Assembly (NCBI RefSeq): GCF_026016325.1
Contig: NZ_CP087203.1
Coordinates: 4,092,001 to 4,156,000, forward strand
From: Pseudomonas sp. B21-056
GTDB taxonomy: Bacteria > Pseudomonadota > Gammaproteobacteria > Pseudomonadales > Pseudomonadaceae
Length of the DNA stretch: 64,000 nt
Direction: 5' to 3'
In this document: piece after piece, positions 8,974 through 18,903 of the stretch
Position numbering within the stretch: position 1 is the first letter of the stretch
Layout: the number at the start of each line of letters is the position of its first letter
Made by a program: the position numbers and the translations under genes
Notes under the pieces: model-generated
Database searches by the model: none
What the model was told of the DNA's origin: nothing
Seen by the model: the letters and a program-made list of their open reading frames with translations, nothing else

Positions 8974-10269
8974 TCAGTTCAGAACCCGTGACAACGCTTT
9001 TTCGAGAATATCCAAGGCTTCGTCGACCTGCGCCTCTTCAGCGACCAGAGGCGCGAGGAAACGCAATACGTTGCGATACACACCACACTTGATCACCAGC
9101 AGACCGCCATTGCGTGCCTCATCAATCACTTGCTGATTCAACTCTGGATCCGGACTGCGAGCCGCATCGTCCTTGACCAGTTCGATCGCAAGCATAAAGC
9201 CCGTACCGCGTACATCGCCGATCTGAGGAAAGCGCGTCTGCAGGCGAACCAGCCCCTGACGCAGACGTTCGCCCAGCTTCACGCCGCGTGCCAGCAATTG
9301 CTCCTGCTCGTAGGTATCGATTACCGCTAACGCCGCTGCGCAAGCCAGAGCGTTGCCGCCATAGGTACCGCCCAGACCGCCGGGGGCTGGTGCATCCATG
9401 ATTTCTGCCCGACCCACCACGCCCGAGATCGGCATGCCGGCGGCCAGGCTCTTGGCTACGGTGACCAGGTCCGGCTGAATACCGGCGTGCTGGAACCCGA
9501 ACCATTTGCCTGTACGGCCGAAGCCGGTCTGCACTTCATCGGCAATCAACACGATGCCATGTTGTTCGGTGAGTGCCCGCAGCGCCCGGAGAAATTCGAC
9601 CGGTGCGCTAAGGAATCCGCCGTCGCCCTGAACCGGTTCAATGATGATCGCAGCTACCCGGTCTGCAGAGACCTGAGTGGCGAACAGCTCGTTCAGCGCC
9701 TGCAGTGCCATCTCGCTGGTGAAACCGCGATAAGCATTCGGATAAGGTGTATGGAAGACTTCCGGCGCCATGCCGAAGTTCTGCTTATAGGGCTGGCTCA
9801 TGCCCGTCAGGGTAGTACCGAGCAAGGTTCGACCGTGGAAACCGCCACGGAAAGAAATAACTGCCGGACGCTTGGTATGGGCGCGGGCGATCTTCACGGC
9901 GTTTTCAACCGCCTCAGCACCCGAGGTGAACAGTGCAGCCTTATGCGCAATGCCACTGGAACCACCGACCAACCCGCACAAACGCTGTACCAGGTCGAGG
10001 TAGGGCCGGTAGGCAACCACCTGGAAGCAGGCGTGAGTCACCTTCTGCATCTGCGCCTGTACTGCCGCCAGCACTTTCGGATGATTGTGGCCGATGTTCA
10101 TCACACCGATACCGCCGACGAAGTCCAGGTAACGCTTACCACCCACGTCCCACACTTCTGCCCCCTGGGCCCGATCGATAACCAGCGGGTGGGCAGTGAC
10201 CAAACCGCGCGGCACGAACTGATCACGCTGTTGGAGCAGATAAGGGGTTTCTTCGCATTTGCTGTTCAT
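8974..10269 (-). CDS. gabT: 4-aminobutyrate aminotransferase-like class III aminotransferase
   Basis: 431 residues, class III PLP aminotransferase, the usual GabT length. Visible: LYFTSGAEA-type loop (ALFTSGAEAVENAVK), GGFHGRT, the IIIEPVQGDGGF strand, the PLP-binding Asp in LIADEVQTGFGRTG, and the catalytic Lys in TVAKSLAAGMP. It would transfer the amino group of GABA or another omega-amino acid to 2-oxoglutarate, giving succinate semialdehyde for GabD. A GabD gene is 2.4 kb upstream in a different unit. Other omega-amino acid substrates (5-aminovalerate, beta-alanine) cannot be excluded. Confidence 0.85.
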   Translation of the reverse strand: MNSKCEETPYLLQQRDQFVPRGLVTAHPLVIDRAQGAEVWDVGGKRYLDFVGGIGVMNIGHNHPKVLAAVQAQMQKVTHACFQVVAYRPYLDLVQRLCGLVGGSSGIAHKAALFTSGAEAVENAVKIARAHTKRPAVISFRGGFHGRTLLGTTLTGMSQPYKQNFGMAPEVFHTPYPNAYRGFTSEMALQALNELFATQVSADRVAAIIIEPVQGDGGFLSAPVEFLRALRALTEQHGIVLIADEVQTGFGRTGKWFGFQHAGIQPDLVTVAKSLAAGMPISGVVGRAEIMDAPAPGGLGGTYGGNALACAAALAVIDTYEQEQLLARGVKLGERLRQGLVRLQTRFPQIGDVRGTGFMLAIELVKDDAARSPDPELNQQVIDEARNGGLLVIKCGVYRNVLRFLAPLVAEEAQVDEALDILEKALSRVLN

Positions 10270-10548
10270 GGCATCTCCATAGTGAGCCAGGCAACCAGGA
10301 GGAGGCTGCGATGTGCCTTAGGTTAAGCTTTCGACGCAATGCTCTAAGCCGAACTTGGCCGCTGAGAAATACGGATCGACTGTTTTAACCCCGGAAAACG
10401 GCAGAATCCGTCAGGCGCTGCTGGCCCATGGAATCTGCCAGTTTGTGCCGCCATACAACCCCCCGCCCTCGTTTTCACCACCCTTATCGACAGATTCTGC
10501 TACGCCATTCGGGCATGCTCCATTCTCTGCACATAAGAGGAAATGCCC

Positions 10549-11475
10549 ATGGCCCTGCTTTACAAAGCCGACCCGGTACGCGGCGAACAATGGAAAGCGC
10601 TGTTCGCCGACCAGGCCCCGGATATCGAATGGCGCGCCTGGCCGGATATCGGCGATCCGAAGGATATTCGCTACCTGGCAGCCTGGCAGGCACCGGACGA
10701 TCTGGAAACGCTGCTGCCAAACCTGCAAGTGTTGTTCGCCCTGTCGGCCGGCGTCGATCAACTCGACCTTGGCCGCCTGCCAGCGAATTTGCCGGTGGTG
10801 CGTTTGCTCGACCCGGGCATTACCCAGGGCATGTGCGAATACGCCAGTTTCGCCGTGCTCAGCCTGCACCGGGATATGCTGCGCTATCGTCAGCAACAGG
10901 CCGGAAAGTGCTGGCAAGCACACCGACTGCTGCCCGCGACAAAACGTCGGGTCGGGATTATGGGCCTGGGCTTGCAAGCCCAACAGATACTCGCCACCTT
11001 GCAACCTTATGGCTTCACCTTGTCAGGCTGGGCGCGCAGCCGACATTGCATACCCGGGGTCGACTGCTTTGCCGGCGCTGAGCAACTGCCAGCATTTCTG
11101 AGTCAGTGCGACATCCTGCTCTGTGTCCTGCCGCTGACCGAGCAGACCGAAGGGATTCTCGACCAGCAACTGTTCCAGCACCTGCCCAAAGGCGCCGCGC
11201 TGGTCAATATGGGGCGAGGTGGGCACCTGGTGGAAGAGGATCTGCTGGAAGCTCTGGCCAGCGGCCAGCTCAGTGCAGCAGTGCTAGACGTGCTACAGGA
11301 GGAACCGGCGCAGCCCGAACATCCGTTCTGGCAGCACCCTCAGATTTTACTGACCCCGCATATCGCGGCGATGACTCAGCCGGAAAGTGCGTTTGGCGTG
11401 CTGCTGGAGAATATCCGTCGGCATCAGCGTGGCGAGTCCATGCTCGGCCAGATCGATCGCAGACAGGGCTATTAG
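10549..11475 (+). CDS. ghrA: Glyoxylate/hydroxypyruvate reductase A (copy 1)
   Basis: 308 residues of the D-2-hydroxyacid dehydrogenase family. The NAD(P)-binding loop is present as VGIMGLGLQAQQIL, followed by VNMGRGGHLVEEDLLEAL, and the C-terminal catalytic HIAAMTQPES, typical of GhrA. It reduces glyoxylate to glycolate or hydroxypyruvate to glycerate. Of two in-frame ATGs, 10549 has the better spacing from AAGAGGA; 10543 is too close. Divergent from gabT. A paralogue lies at 28506-29432 with the same HxASMTQPES-type ending. Confidence 0.88.
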   Translation: MALLYKADPVRGEQWKALFADQAPDIEWRAWPDIGDPKDIRYLAAWQAPDDLETLLPNLQVLFALSAGVDQLDLGRLPANLPVVRLLDPGITQGMCEYASFAVLSLHRDMLRYRQQQAGKCWQAHRLLPATKRRVGIMGLGLQAQQILATLQPYGFTLSGWARSRHCIPGVDCFAGAEQLPAFLSQCDILLCVLPLTEQTEGILDQQLFQHLPKGAALVNMGRGGHLVEEDLLEALASGQLSAAVLDVLQEEPAQPEHPFWQHPQILLTPHIAAMTQPESAFGVLLENIRRHQRGESMLGQIDRRQGY

Positions 11476-11502
11476 CGCCTCCACACAGCTACCAGAAAAA
11501 AA

Positions 11503-11521
11503 GCCCGCAGTGTGAGCGGGC
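11503..11521. terminator. Bidirectional terminator between ghrA and the ttuC-like gene
   Basis: GCCCGC and GCGGGC pair around AGTGTGA. Seven A precede the stem (T tract for the minus strand) and a short A5 follows, so it mainly suits the leftward transcript; it lies between two convergent genes. Confidence 0.7.
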
Positions 11522-11554
11522 AAAAAGGGTGAGCCTGATGTTCTGGAATGTGGC

Positions 11555-12634
11555 TTAGAGTGCTTCGGCAATCGCCCTGCCGACATCCTGGGTCGAACCC
11601 TGCCCGCCCAGGTCCGGTGTGATCGGCCCTTCGGCAATCACCCGCTCGATGGCCTTGAGAATCCCGTCATGGGCCGCCCGGTAACGCTCATCCCCATTGC
11701 CCAGGAAATCGAGCATCAAGGCACCTGACCAGATCATCGCAATCGGGTTGGCAATGTTCTGCCCGTAGATATCAGGGGCCGAGCCATGCACCGGCTCGAA
11801 CAGCGACGGGAACCGTCGTTGCGGGTCAAGGTTGGCCGAAGGCGCGATGCCGATGGTGCCGGCGCAGGCCGGGCCGAGGTCGGAGAGAATGTCGCCGAAC
11901 AGGTTCGACGCCACCACCACATCAAAGCGATCAGGCTGCAGGACGAAACGCGCGCACAGAATGTCGATGTGCTGCTTGTCCCACTTCACCTCGGGATACT
12001 GCTCGCCCATCAACGCCGTGCGTTCGTCCCAGTACGGCATGCTGATGGAAATCCCGTTGGATTTGGTCGCCGACGTCAGGCGCTTGCGCGGGCGGGTCTG
12101 GGCCAGGTCGAAGGCGAACTTGAGAATCCGGTCGACGCCACGCCGGGTAAACACCGACTCCTGGAGCACGAATTCGTTATCGGTGCCTTCGAACATCTTG
12201 CCGCCGACCGAGGAATATTCGCCCTCGGTGTTTTCACGGATGACGACGAAATCGATGTCCCCCGCCTCGCGTCCGGCCAGCGGGCACGGCACGCCGGGAA
12301 ACAGGCGCACCGGGCGGATGTTCACGTACTGGTCGAAGTCGCGACGGAACTTGAGCAACGAGCCCCACAGGGAAATATGATCCGGCACCTTGTCCGGCCA
12401 GCCCACGGCGCCGAAATAGATGGCGTCGAAGCCTTTCAACTGCTCAAACCAGTCGACGGGCATCATTTGCCCATGTTCCAGGTAATAATCGCAGTGGGCC
12501 CAGTCGAGCACTTCGATGCTCAGGTCCAGATCCCACTTGCGCGCAGCCTGTTCCAATACCCGCAGCCCCTCGGGCAATACTTCCTTGCCGATACCATCGC
12601 CGGCGATCGCGGCAATCTTGAATGTCTTGCTCAT
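11555..12634 (-). CDS. ttuC: Tartrate/D-malate dehydrogenase (decarboxylating), LeuB-like
   Basis: 359 residues, NAD- and metal-dependent beta-decarboxylating dehydrogenase. Visible: GDGIGKEVLPEGLRVLE at the start, the IRENTEGEYSSVGG loop typical of the tartrate/D-malate branch, the metal-site region SNLFGDILSDLG, and the nucleotide region EPVHGSAPDIYG. It would oxidise D-malate or tartrate to pyruvate-level products. ATG at 12634 preferred over an upstream in-frame start because GAAGGT lies just before it. It follows gabD by 53 bp and is likely in the same operon. dmlA is an equally good name. Confidence 0.85.
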   Translation of the reverse strand: MSKTFKIAAIAGDGIGKEVLPEGLRVLEQAARKWDLDLSIEVLDWAHCDYYLEHGQMMPVDWFEQLKGFDAIYFGAVGWPDKVPDHISLWGSLLKFRRDFDQYVNIRPVRLFPGVPCPLAGREAGDIDFVVIRENTEGEYSSVGGKMFEGTDNEFVLQESVFTRRGVDRILKFAFDLAQTRPRKRLTSATKSNGISISMPYWDERTALMGEQYPEVKWDKQHIDILCARFVLQPDRFDVVVASNLFGDILSDLGPACAGTIGIAPSANLDPQRRFPSLFEPVHGSAPDIYGQNIANPIAMIWSGALMLDFLGNGDERYRAAHDGILKAIERVIAEGPITPDLGGQGSTQDVGRAIAEAL

Positions 12635-12687
12635 GTCGTTACCTTCGCGGATTCGCGTCAATCAAGCCTATGCAAACAACCGTTGCT

Positions 12688-14145
12688 CTACAGTCCACCG
12701 ATATGGAAAGCCTTGACTTCCAGGTACTCGTCCAGACCGTACTTGGAACCCTCGCGGCCCAGACCGGACTGCTTGACGCCACCAAAGGGGGCCACTTCCA
12801 TGGAAATCAGCCCGGTATTGAGGCCGATCATGCCGAACTCCAGCGCCTCGCCGAAACGCCATGAGCGACGCAGGTCCTGGGTGAAGAAATAGGCACCCAG
12901 ACCATAGGGCGTGGCATTGGCCAGGGCCAGGGCCTCTTCCTCAGTGCTGAAGCGCATCAACGGAGCAACCGGACCGAAGGTTTCTTCCTTGGCCAGCAAC
13001 ATCCCGGCATGAGCCTCGGCAAGCACCGTCGGCTGAACGAACTGGCTGTCACCCGCAGGGATGCCACCACAGAGCAGACGAGCACCATTGCCCAGGGCAT
13101 CGTCAATATGCCGGGCGACCTTGCTGACCGCCGCCGCGTTGATCAGTGGGCCGATAGTCACGTTGGCCTCCAGGCCATTGCCGACCTTGAGCTTGCCTAC
13201 CTCCTCCACCAGGCGCTGAGCAAAGCGTTCGTAGATCCCGTCCTGCACCAGAATCCGGTTGGCGCAGACGCACGTCTGCCCGGCATTGCGGAACTTGCTC
13301 TGCATGATGCCGGCCACCGCCTGTTCCAAGTCCGCATCGTCAAACACAACGAAGGGGGCATTGCCGCCCAGCTCAAGGCTCAAACGCTTGATCTGCTCGG
13401 CGCTCTGGCGCATCAGCAAGCTCCCCACGGCGGTCGAACCGGTGAAGGAAATCTTGCGCACCGTCGGGTTACCGGTCAGTTCTTCGCCGATACCCGCCGG
13501 CATGCCGGTCACGACGTTGAACACCCCCGCCGGTATCCCGACTCGCTCGGCCAGCACCGCCAGTGCCAAGGCGGAAAGCGGCGTCAGGTCCGAAGGCTTG
13601 ACGATGACCGGACAACCGGCAGCCAGGGCTGGCGCGCACTTGCGGGTGATCATCGCGTTGGGGAAGTTCCAGGGGGTGATCGCGGCGCAAACCCCGACAG
13701 GTTGCTTCAGAGTAAGCAGACGACGATCACCGCTGGGGGCCGGTATGGTTTCGCCGTAGATCCGCCGGGCTTCCTCGGCGAACCACTTGACGAAGCTGGC
13801 GCCGTAACGGATCTCGCCCTTGGCTTCGTTGAGAGGCTTGCCTTGCTCGCAGGTCATGATCAAGGCGAGGTCGTCGAGGTTATCGAGCATGGCTTGATAC
13901 CAGCGCTCCAGCAGCGCCGCGCGCTCCGCCGCGGGCCGTGCGCGCCAGGCCGGCCAGGCACGGTCGGCGGCCTCGATAGCGCGACGGGTTTCCACGCCTT
14001 GCAGGGCCGGCACCCGGGCCAGGCACTCACCCGTGGCGGGGTTGATGACATCCAGGGTGGCAGCGTTATCGGCGCTCACCCAACGGCCATCAATGTAAGC
14101 GTGTTCTACCAGCAGGCTGGGGTCTTGCAAGCGATTCTTGAGCAT
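12688..14145 (-). CDS. gabD: NADP-dependent succinate-semialdehyde dehydrogenase
   Basis: 485 residues, full GabD length, cytosolic. Visible aldehyde dehydrogenase motifs: the PWNFPNAMITRK strand, SFTGSTAVGSLLM, the catalytic Glu in LSLELGGNAPFVVFDD, and catalytic Cys in NAGQTCVCANR, with the C-terminal YGLDEYLEVKA. It oxidises succinate semialdehyde to succinate, the second step after GabT. It is the first gene of a probable two-gene unit with the TtuC/DmlA-like gene. Confidence 0.92.
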   Translation of the reverse strand: MLKNRLQDPSLLVEHAYIDGRWVSADNAATLDVINPATGECLARVPALQGVETRRAIEAADRAWPAWRARPAAERAALLERWYQAMLDNLDDLALIMTCEQGKPLNEAKGEIRYGASFVKWFAEEARRIYGETIPAPSGDRRLLTLKQPVGVCAAITPWNFPNAMITRKCAPALAAGCPVIVKPSDLTPLSALALAVLAERVGIPAGVFNVVTGMPAGIGEELTGNPTVRKISFTGSTAVGSLLMRQSAEQIKRLSLELGGNAPFVVFDDADLEQAVAGIMQSKFRNAGQTCVCANRILVQDGIYERFAQRLVEEVGKLKVGNGLEANVTIGPLINAAAVSKVARHIDDALGNGARLLCGGIPAGDSQFVQPTVLAEAHAGMLLAKEETFGPVAPLMRFSTEEEALALANATPYGLGAYFFTQDLRRSWRFGEALEFGMIGLNTGLISMEVAPFGGVKQSGLGREGSKYGLDEYLEVKAFHIGGL

Positions 14146-14346
14146 GATCGAGTCCTGTTCCGAGACAGCCTTCAGTCTATTCAGGCGCCACAGGCCAGGA
14201 TGCTGAAAGCGCCGTCGCAGCAGCGTTGGCTGCTGAATATCAGCGGATGACAGCAGGCTCTACCGGAGAAATTCACTGATGATGTGAGCGACCGGCTCGC
14301 AGGGTCGTGGTGCACCAGGGTATGCGCCGATGCACCTGATCCCGAG

Positions 14347-16389
14347 TCAGACATTGAAGTGCTTGACCCGCCCACTCAGCTCGCTGGCCAGGCCGGCAAG
14401 TTCCTGGCTGGACTCGCGGGTCTGCCTGGCGCCGGCCGAGGTCCGTGCGCAGACATCGCGGATATTCAACAGATTGCTATCAACCTCACGGGCGACCTGG
14501 GATTGCTCTTCGGTGGCGCTGGCAATACTCAAACTGCGCTCATTGATCTGTCCGATCGCCTCGACGATGGCATTCAGTGCTGTACCTGCTCCGCGTGCGA
14601 GCCCCAGGGTATCGCGGGTTTTTTCGTTGCTGCTGTGCATGGCACTGAGGGCGCTGCAGCTGCCTTGCTGTACCGAGCCGATGATGCCCTCGATCTGTCG
14701 GGTCGAGTCCTGGGTCCTTTGCGCCAGGGCCCGTACCTCGTCCGCCACCACGGCGAAACCGCGGCCGCTCTCGCCCGCCCGAGCTGCCTCGATCGCGGCA
14801 TTCAGGGCCAACAGGTTGGTTTGCTCGGCGATGCCTCGAATCACATCCAGTACCGAGCCGATATCGCCTATCTGGCCCGCCAGGTTCTGCAGCGCATCAG
14901 CGGTATGCGCCATATCGCCGGTCAGAGACTCGATAGCGCCGACGGTTCGGGTGACGCTGTCTTCGCCTTGTCGCGCACAGTGGTCGGCGGCCTGGGACAC
15001 CTGCGAGGCCGAGGCCGCATTACGCGCCACCTCCTCAATGGCACAGGTCAACTCGGTAACGGCAGTCACGGCCTGGTCGAGCTCCTCGCTCTGCCTTTGC
15101 AGCCCTCGACTGGCGTCGTCGGTCACTGCGCTCAATGCCTCGGAAGTCGAACCCAATTGTTTGGCAGAACTCACCACCTGGCTGACGGTGTCACGCAGGT
15201 CCGTTTGCATGCACTGTAATGCCTGCAGCAGGCGTGCCGCCTCATCCATACCGGTGGTATCAAGCGTCTGGGTCAGGTCGCCCTTGGCGATCCGCTCGGC
15301 TGCCGCCATGGCGATAGCCAGCTGTTTGAGCAGGCGCAGTACGATCAAGGTGGCCAGAGTGCCACCCACCAGCAGCAACGCCAGCAGACCGGCGGACATC
15401 AGCAGGGTGTCCTGCCGATAGCTGTCGCGCCTCGCCGCCAGCGCCTCGTCGAGCATCGTCATTGCGGAGTCGCCAAGGGCCTGCAGAGCGCCGATCGGTC
15501 GATCATACGCGGCCAGATAATCAGCTACCGGGTAGGTCAACTTCACTCCGTAGCCACCACCGGCAGAAAGATCCATTTCGACGGCCGCGACCAACTGCGT
15601 ATCGGTCAATGCCAGCGCCTGCTCGATCTGTGGGCGCAGCGCCGCCAAAGGTGTTTCCAGCGCAGCGGCGAACGCCTGATTGGTTGCCGCAGCCTTGGTG
15701 AAGGCCCGAGTCATCCTGTCGAGGCTGGACAGAGCCTGGGCGGTCAACCCCACCACGGCACCTTGTTGCTCGGGCATGATTCGTCCCTGCACCAGATACA
15801 GGCTGCCATAGCCGCGCAACTGACCGAACAACTCGGCGGTTTGCGGCATTTCGATCAGCGCGGCGTACATCAACGAATAGGTTTCCAGGACCGGGTCCAG
15901 GGCCAGTTCGAACTGATCGAGCAAGGCATTCTCGATCAACAGGATAGAGGCGATCAGTTGCGAATGCAGTTGCAGGCTCTGCCTGGCTTTGACGGCGCCT
16001 TGGCCGATCTGCTCGGACAGCGCCTGCCATTGTTCGCGTACCTTGCGCCAGGCCGTCAACAGTTCCGCATCGACCCCGGCCGCTTGCAGCGCCAGCTCGC
16101 TCGCCTCGAAGGCGCGCTGCACCTGCGCCTGCTTGGCCAGGCGCGCCTGTTGCAGGGTGCCGTCGCCGCCGAGCACGGTGGCAGCCAGGTCGCGATGCTG
16201 TTGGGTCAACGCGACCAGATGGAGCAGCGCCTGGACCGGTGGCAGACCCTGCACTTCCCGGTCGGCCTGACGGCCCGTTTGCAGCGCGCCAAGCACGTAC
16301 AAAGTGCTCGGCACGGCAATCAGGGCAAGGACCAGCAGACCGAGCAAGGCGAACTTGGCGGAGAAGGAAAGGCGTTCGAGAACTTTCAT
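14347..16389 (-). CDS. Methyl-accepting chemotaxis protein
   Basis: 680 residues. TM1 at about residues 13-33, a large periplasmic helical ligand domain (about 35-340), TM2 at about 345-367, a HAMP region, and a C-terminal signalling domain with the hairpin tip [19 protein letters not shown] and [18 protein letters not shown]. The ligand domain is all-helical and longer than a simple four-helix bundle; I cannot name its ligand. It lies just downstream of the importer/dehydrogenase/deacylase operon on the same strand, so it may sense that operon's substrate. Confidence 0.9.
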   Translation of the reverse strand: MKVLERLSFSAKFALLGLLVLALIAVPSTLYVLGALQTGRQADREVQGLPPVQALLHLVALTQQHRDLAATVLGGDGTLQQARLAKQAQVQRAFEASELALQAAGVDAELLTAWRKVREQWQALSEQIGQGAVKARQSLQLHSQLIASILLIENALLDQFELALDPVLETYSLMYAALIEMPQTAELFGQLRGYGSLYLVQGRIMPEQQGAVVGLTAQALSSLDRMTRAFTKAAATNQAFAAALETPLAALRPQIEQALALTDTQLVAAVEMDLSAGGGYGVKLTYPVADYLAAYDRPIGALQALGDSAMTMLDEALAARRDSYRQDTLLMSAGLLALLLVGGTLATLIVLRLLKQLAIAMAAAERIAKGDLTQTLDTTGMDEAARLLQALQCMQTDLRDTVSQVVSSAKQLGSTSEALSAVTDDASRGLQRQSEELDQAVTAVTELTCAIEEVARNAASASQVSQAADHCARQGEDSVTRTVGAIESLTGDMAHTADALQNLAGQIGDIGSVLDVIRGIAEQTNLLALNAAIEAARAGESGRGFAVVADEVRALAQRTQDSTRQIEGIIGSVQQGSCSALSAMHSSNEKTRDTLGLARGAGTALNAIVEAIGQINERSLSIASATEEQSQVAREVDSNLLNIRDVCARTSAGARQTRESSQELAGLASELSGRVKHFNV

Positions 16390-16594
16390 GGACGGACTCC
16401 CGGAGTGTTATTGGGGACTTGTCAGAGTCCCGCTTTTTTCTGGGTTACTCGGTTGAGGTATTGGCCCTTGGCAGACACGCGTACGCTTTCCTCGAGCGAG
16501 AAATCCGCCGACCATCAAGGGGTATCGGGTGAATGGCAAGAACGCGAAGTAACCCTCCCCGGACTCGGCAAGGGTCACATGAGCAACAACGGCG

Positions 16595-17752
16595 TTACAG
16601 CTTCAACGAGCCCAGCAGCCCATCAAGAAAGCGCTCCCCGGCCCGCATCTGGCTCAGCTCGACGAACTCATCGGGCTTGTGCGCCTGTTCGATGGAACCC
16701 GGCCCGCAGACCACCACCGGTATATCCAGGCGCTGGCTGAATAAACCGCCTTCGGTGCCGAAGGAAACTTTTGCGTTGCCGGTATCCGCTGGAGCGAAGC
16801 TCCTCAGAAAGCGCACAGCTTCCACACTGGGGTGGGTATCCAGCCCTGGGTAGACGTTCAGCGTCTCGATCTCGATATCGGTTGCGCCGGACAGGCGCTT
16901 GGCCTCGCGCACGATCTGCTCGGCCTGTTCGCGCATCTGCTCAAGAAACAGGTCGAGGTTGTCGGCCGGCAAATTGCGCACCTCAAAATCCAGGCTGCAC
17001 AGGTTCGGGACTATGTTCAGGGCCTTGCCGCCGGTAATCTGCCCGACGTGCACGGTGCTGTAGGGGACGTCGTAATCCGCGTCGCGCGCACCCTGCTGTT
17101 CCAGACGCCGTTGGCCCTCGCGCAGCATGGCGATAAAGTCGCAGGCCACATGAATGGCGTTGACCGACCGCGGGGCCAGGGATGAATGGGCTTCCTGACC
17201 CCGACACAGAGCTCGGTAGGAACCCTTGCCCTTGTGCCCGAGAACGAACTGCATGTTGGTAGGCTCACCGACGATGCACAGCATCGGCCGCAACGGCGCC
17301 AGGTGCAGGACGTCGAGCAAACGGCGTACGCCAACGCAGCCGATTTCCTCGTCATGGGACAGGGCCAGTTGCAATGGGCGGTTCAACGAGCAATCAGCGG
17401 CCTCGAGCATGGCGTCGATCGCCAGGGCAATAAAACCCTTCATGTCGCAGCTGCCCCGGCCATAAATCCGCTCATCCTTGAGCGTCGCCTGGAACGCCGG
17501 CACGCTCCAGGCCTGGCCGGCGGCCGGCACCACATCGGTGTGCCCGGACAGCAGGATGCCGGGCTGATCATTCGGACCGGTACTGGCGAACAGATTGGCC
17601 TTGCGCCCGCTCTCGTCCTTGACGATCAATGACTCGATACCCTTGCTCAGCAGCAGCTCGCGCACATAGTCGATCAGCGCCAGGTTGGACTCCGAGGAGA
17701 CGGTGTCGAAAGCGATCAATCGCTTGAGGATTTCCAGTGTCCTCGCTCTCAT
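16595..17752 (-). CDS. argE: ArgE-like M20 deacylase (acetylornithine deacetylase family)
   Basis: 385 residues, zinc-dependent M20 amidohydrolase. Visible: LLSGHTDVVPAAGQAW (first zinc His), GRGSCDMKGFIAL (bridging Asp), the catalytic Glu pair in LSHDEEIGCVG, and the closing zinc His in GSIEQAHKPDEFVE. The family removes acyl groups from alpha-amino nitrogen. Its start overlaps the preceding oxidase stop by four bases (ATGA), so it is the last gene of the operon with the ABC importer and flavoprotein. It therefore probably hydrolyses an imported N-acyl amino acid rather than serving arginine biosynthesis. Confidence 0.85.
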   Translation of the reverse strand: MRARTLEILKRLIAFDTVSSESNLALIDYVRELLLSKGIESLIVKDESGRKANLFASTGPNDQPGILLSGHTDVVPAAGQAWSVPAFQATLKDERIYGRGSCDMKGFIALAIDAMLEAADCSLNRPLQLALSHDEEIGCVGVRRLLDVLHLAPLRPMLCIVGEPTNMQFVLGHKGKGSYRALCRGQEAHSSLAPRSVNAIHVACDFIAMLREGQRRLEQQGARDADYDVPYSTVHVGQITGGKALNIVPNLCSLDFEVRNLPADNLDLFLEQMREQAEQIVREAKRLSGATDIEIETLNVYPGLDTHPSVEAVRFLRSFAPADTGNAKVSFGTEGGLFSQRLDIPVVVCGPGSIEQAHKPDEFVELSQMRAGERFLDGLLGSLKL

Positions 17753-18903
17753 GACGCCATGGTCCGTTGCTCAGCGACGCCGGCGAAGCGCGTGACATTG
17801 AAAGGGGCAATATGCGTGCTGGTGCTGCCGGTGCTGATCAACTCGGCCATCACGTCACCGACACCCGGCCCGAGCTGGAAGCCATGCCCGCTGAAGCCGA
17901 AAGCGTAGTACAGACCGTCAACCTTGCCGCTGGAGCCCAGCACCGGAAGCCCGTCCGAGACGTACCCCTCGATACCGCTCCACGTGCGGATGATGTTCAG
18001 GTTGGCCATATGCGGCGCAAGCCGACGCATTTGCTGCAACTGCTTGAGGATGCTTTGCGGCTCGAAATGGGCGCGCCGGGTGAGCATGTCCGGCTTGCTG
18101 TGGTGACACCCACCGATGATGATATTGCCACGGGGAATCTGCCGGAAATACAGCATTTCCTCGGGGTTCTTGGTGAACACGCCGATCACCGTTTTCAGCG
18201 CATAGGGTACGGGTTCGGTGACCGACATCTGCGGCCCCTTGGTGACCAGCGGCACCGGTTCACCGAACTGCGCGGAGAGCTTTTCGCCCCACGCGCCGGC
18301 AGTGATCAACAGTCGATCGGCGCGATACTCACGACCGTCAGCGGTGTTCACGTGGAACTGCCCGCCGACCTTTTGTACCTGCGTCACTTCCGTGCGCTCC
18401 TCGATACGCGCACCGGCCCGGCGTGCGGCGCGAGCGAAGGCCGGCGCAGCGAGGCGTGGGTTCGCGTGACCGTCATGCGGTGCGTAGGAGCCGCCCTTGA
18501 CCTCCGGGCCGAGGAACGGGAACCGCTCGTGCAGCTCACGACCGCTGTAGACGCGCAGATCCAGTTCGCGTGCCTGCGGCGCCGCCGCGTAGGCCTCCAG
18601 TTCGGCGATCTCGTCCTCGCGATAGCAGACGCGCATGTGCCCGCTGGGAATGAATTCAAGGTCGTCGCCGATCAGTTCCGGCAGGCGCTTCCACAGCGCG
18701 AAGGAGCGATTGGCCAACTCCAGTTGACCGAGAAAACGGCCTTGGCGACGCACGTTGCCAAAGTTCACCCCGCTGGCATACTGGCCGATCTGGTCACGCT
18801 CCAGGAGTATCACCGACTGACCACGCTGGCGCAGGAAAAACGCCGCGGCAGCGCCCATCAGGCCGCCCCCGACAATCAGTACATCGGCTTGTTGCGGGAT
18901 CAT
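17749..18903 (-). CDS. FAD-dependent oxidase subunit (DAO family; opine/hydroxyproline dehydrogenase beta-like)
   Basis: 384 residues. Starts MIPQQADVLIVGGGLMGAAA, a Rossmann GxGxxG for FAD, and ends with GFSGHGFQLGPGVG, the standard DAO C-terminal motif. Beta subunits of opine oxidase (OoxB), HcnC and D-hydroxyproline dehydrogenase share this shape. The ATG at 18903 overlaps the upstream alpha-subunit stop (ATGA) and itself overlaps argE by four bases. It should carry the amine-oxidising site, passing electrons to the alpha and 2Fe-2S subunits. Substrate not readable from sequence. Confidence 0.85.
   Translation of the reverse strand: MIPQQADVLIVGGGLMGAAAAFFLRQRGQSVILLERDQIGQYASGVNFGNVRRQGRFLGQLELANRSFALWKRLPELIGDDLEFIPSGHMRVCYREDEIAELEAYAAAPQARELDLRVYSGRELHERFPFLGPEVKGGSYAPHDGHANPRLAAPAFARAARRAGARIEERTEVTQVQKVGGQFHVNTADGREYRADRLLITAGAWGEKLSAQFGEPVPLVTKGPQMSVTEPVPYALKTVIGVFTKNPEEMLYFRQIPRGNIIIGGCHHSKPDMLTRRAHFEPQSILKQLQQMRRLAPHMANLNIIRTWSGIEGYVSDGLPVLGSSGKVDGLYYAFGFSGHGFQLGPGVGDVMAELISTGSTSTHIAPFNVTRFAGVAEQRTMAS

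Noticed and set aside
16414..16440. Hairpin followed by six T on the plus strand
   Set aside because: No plus-strand gene precedes it and both flanking genes are on the minus strand. It may be an incidental palindrome in the chemoreceptor promoter region.
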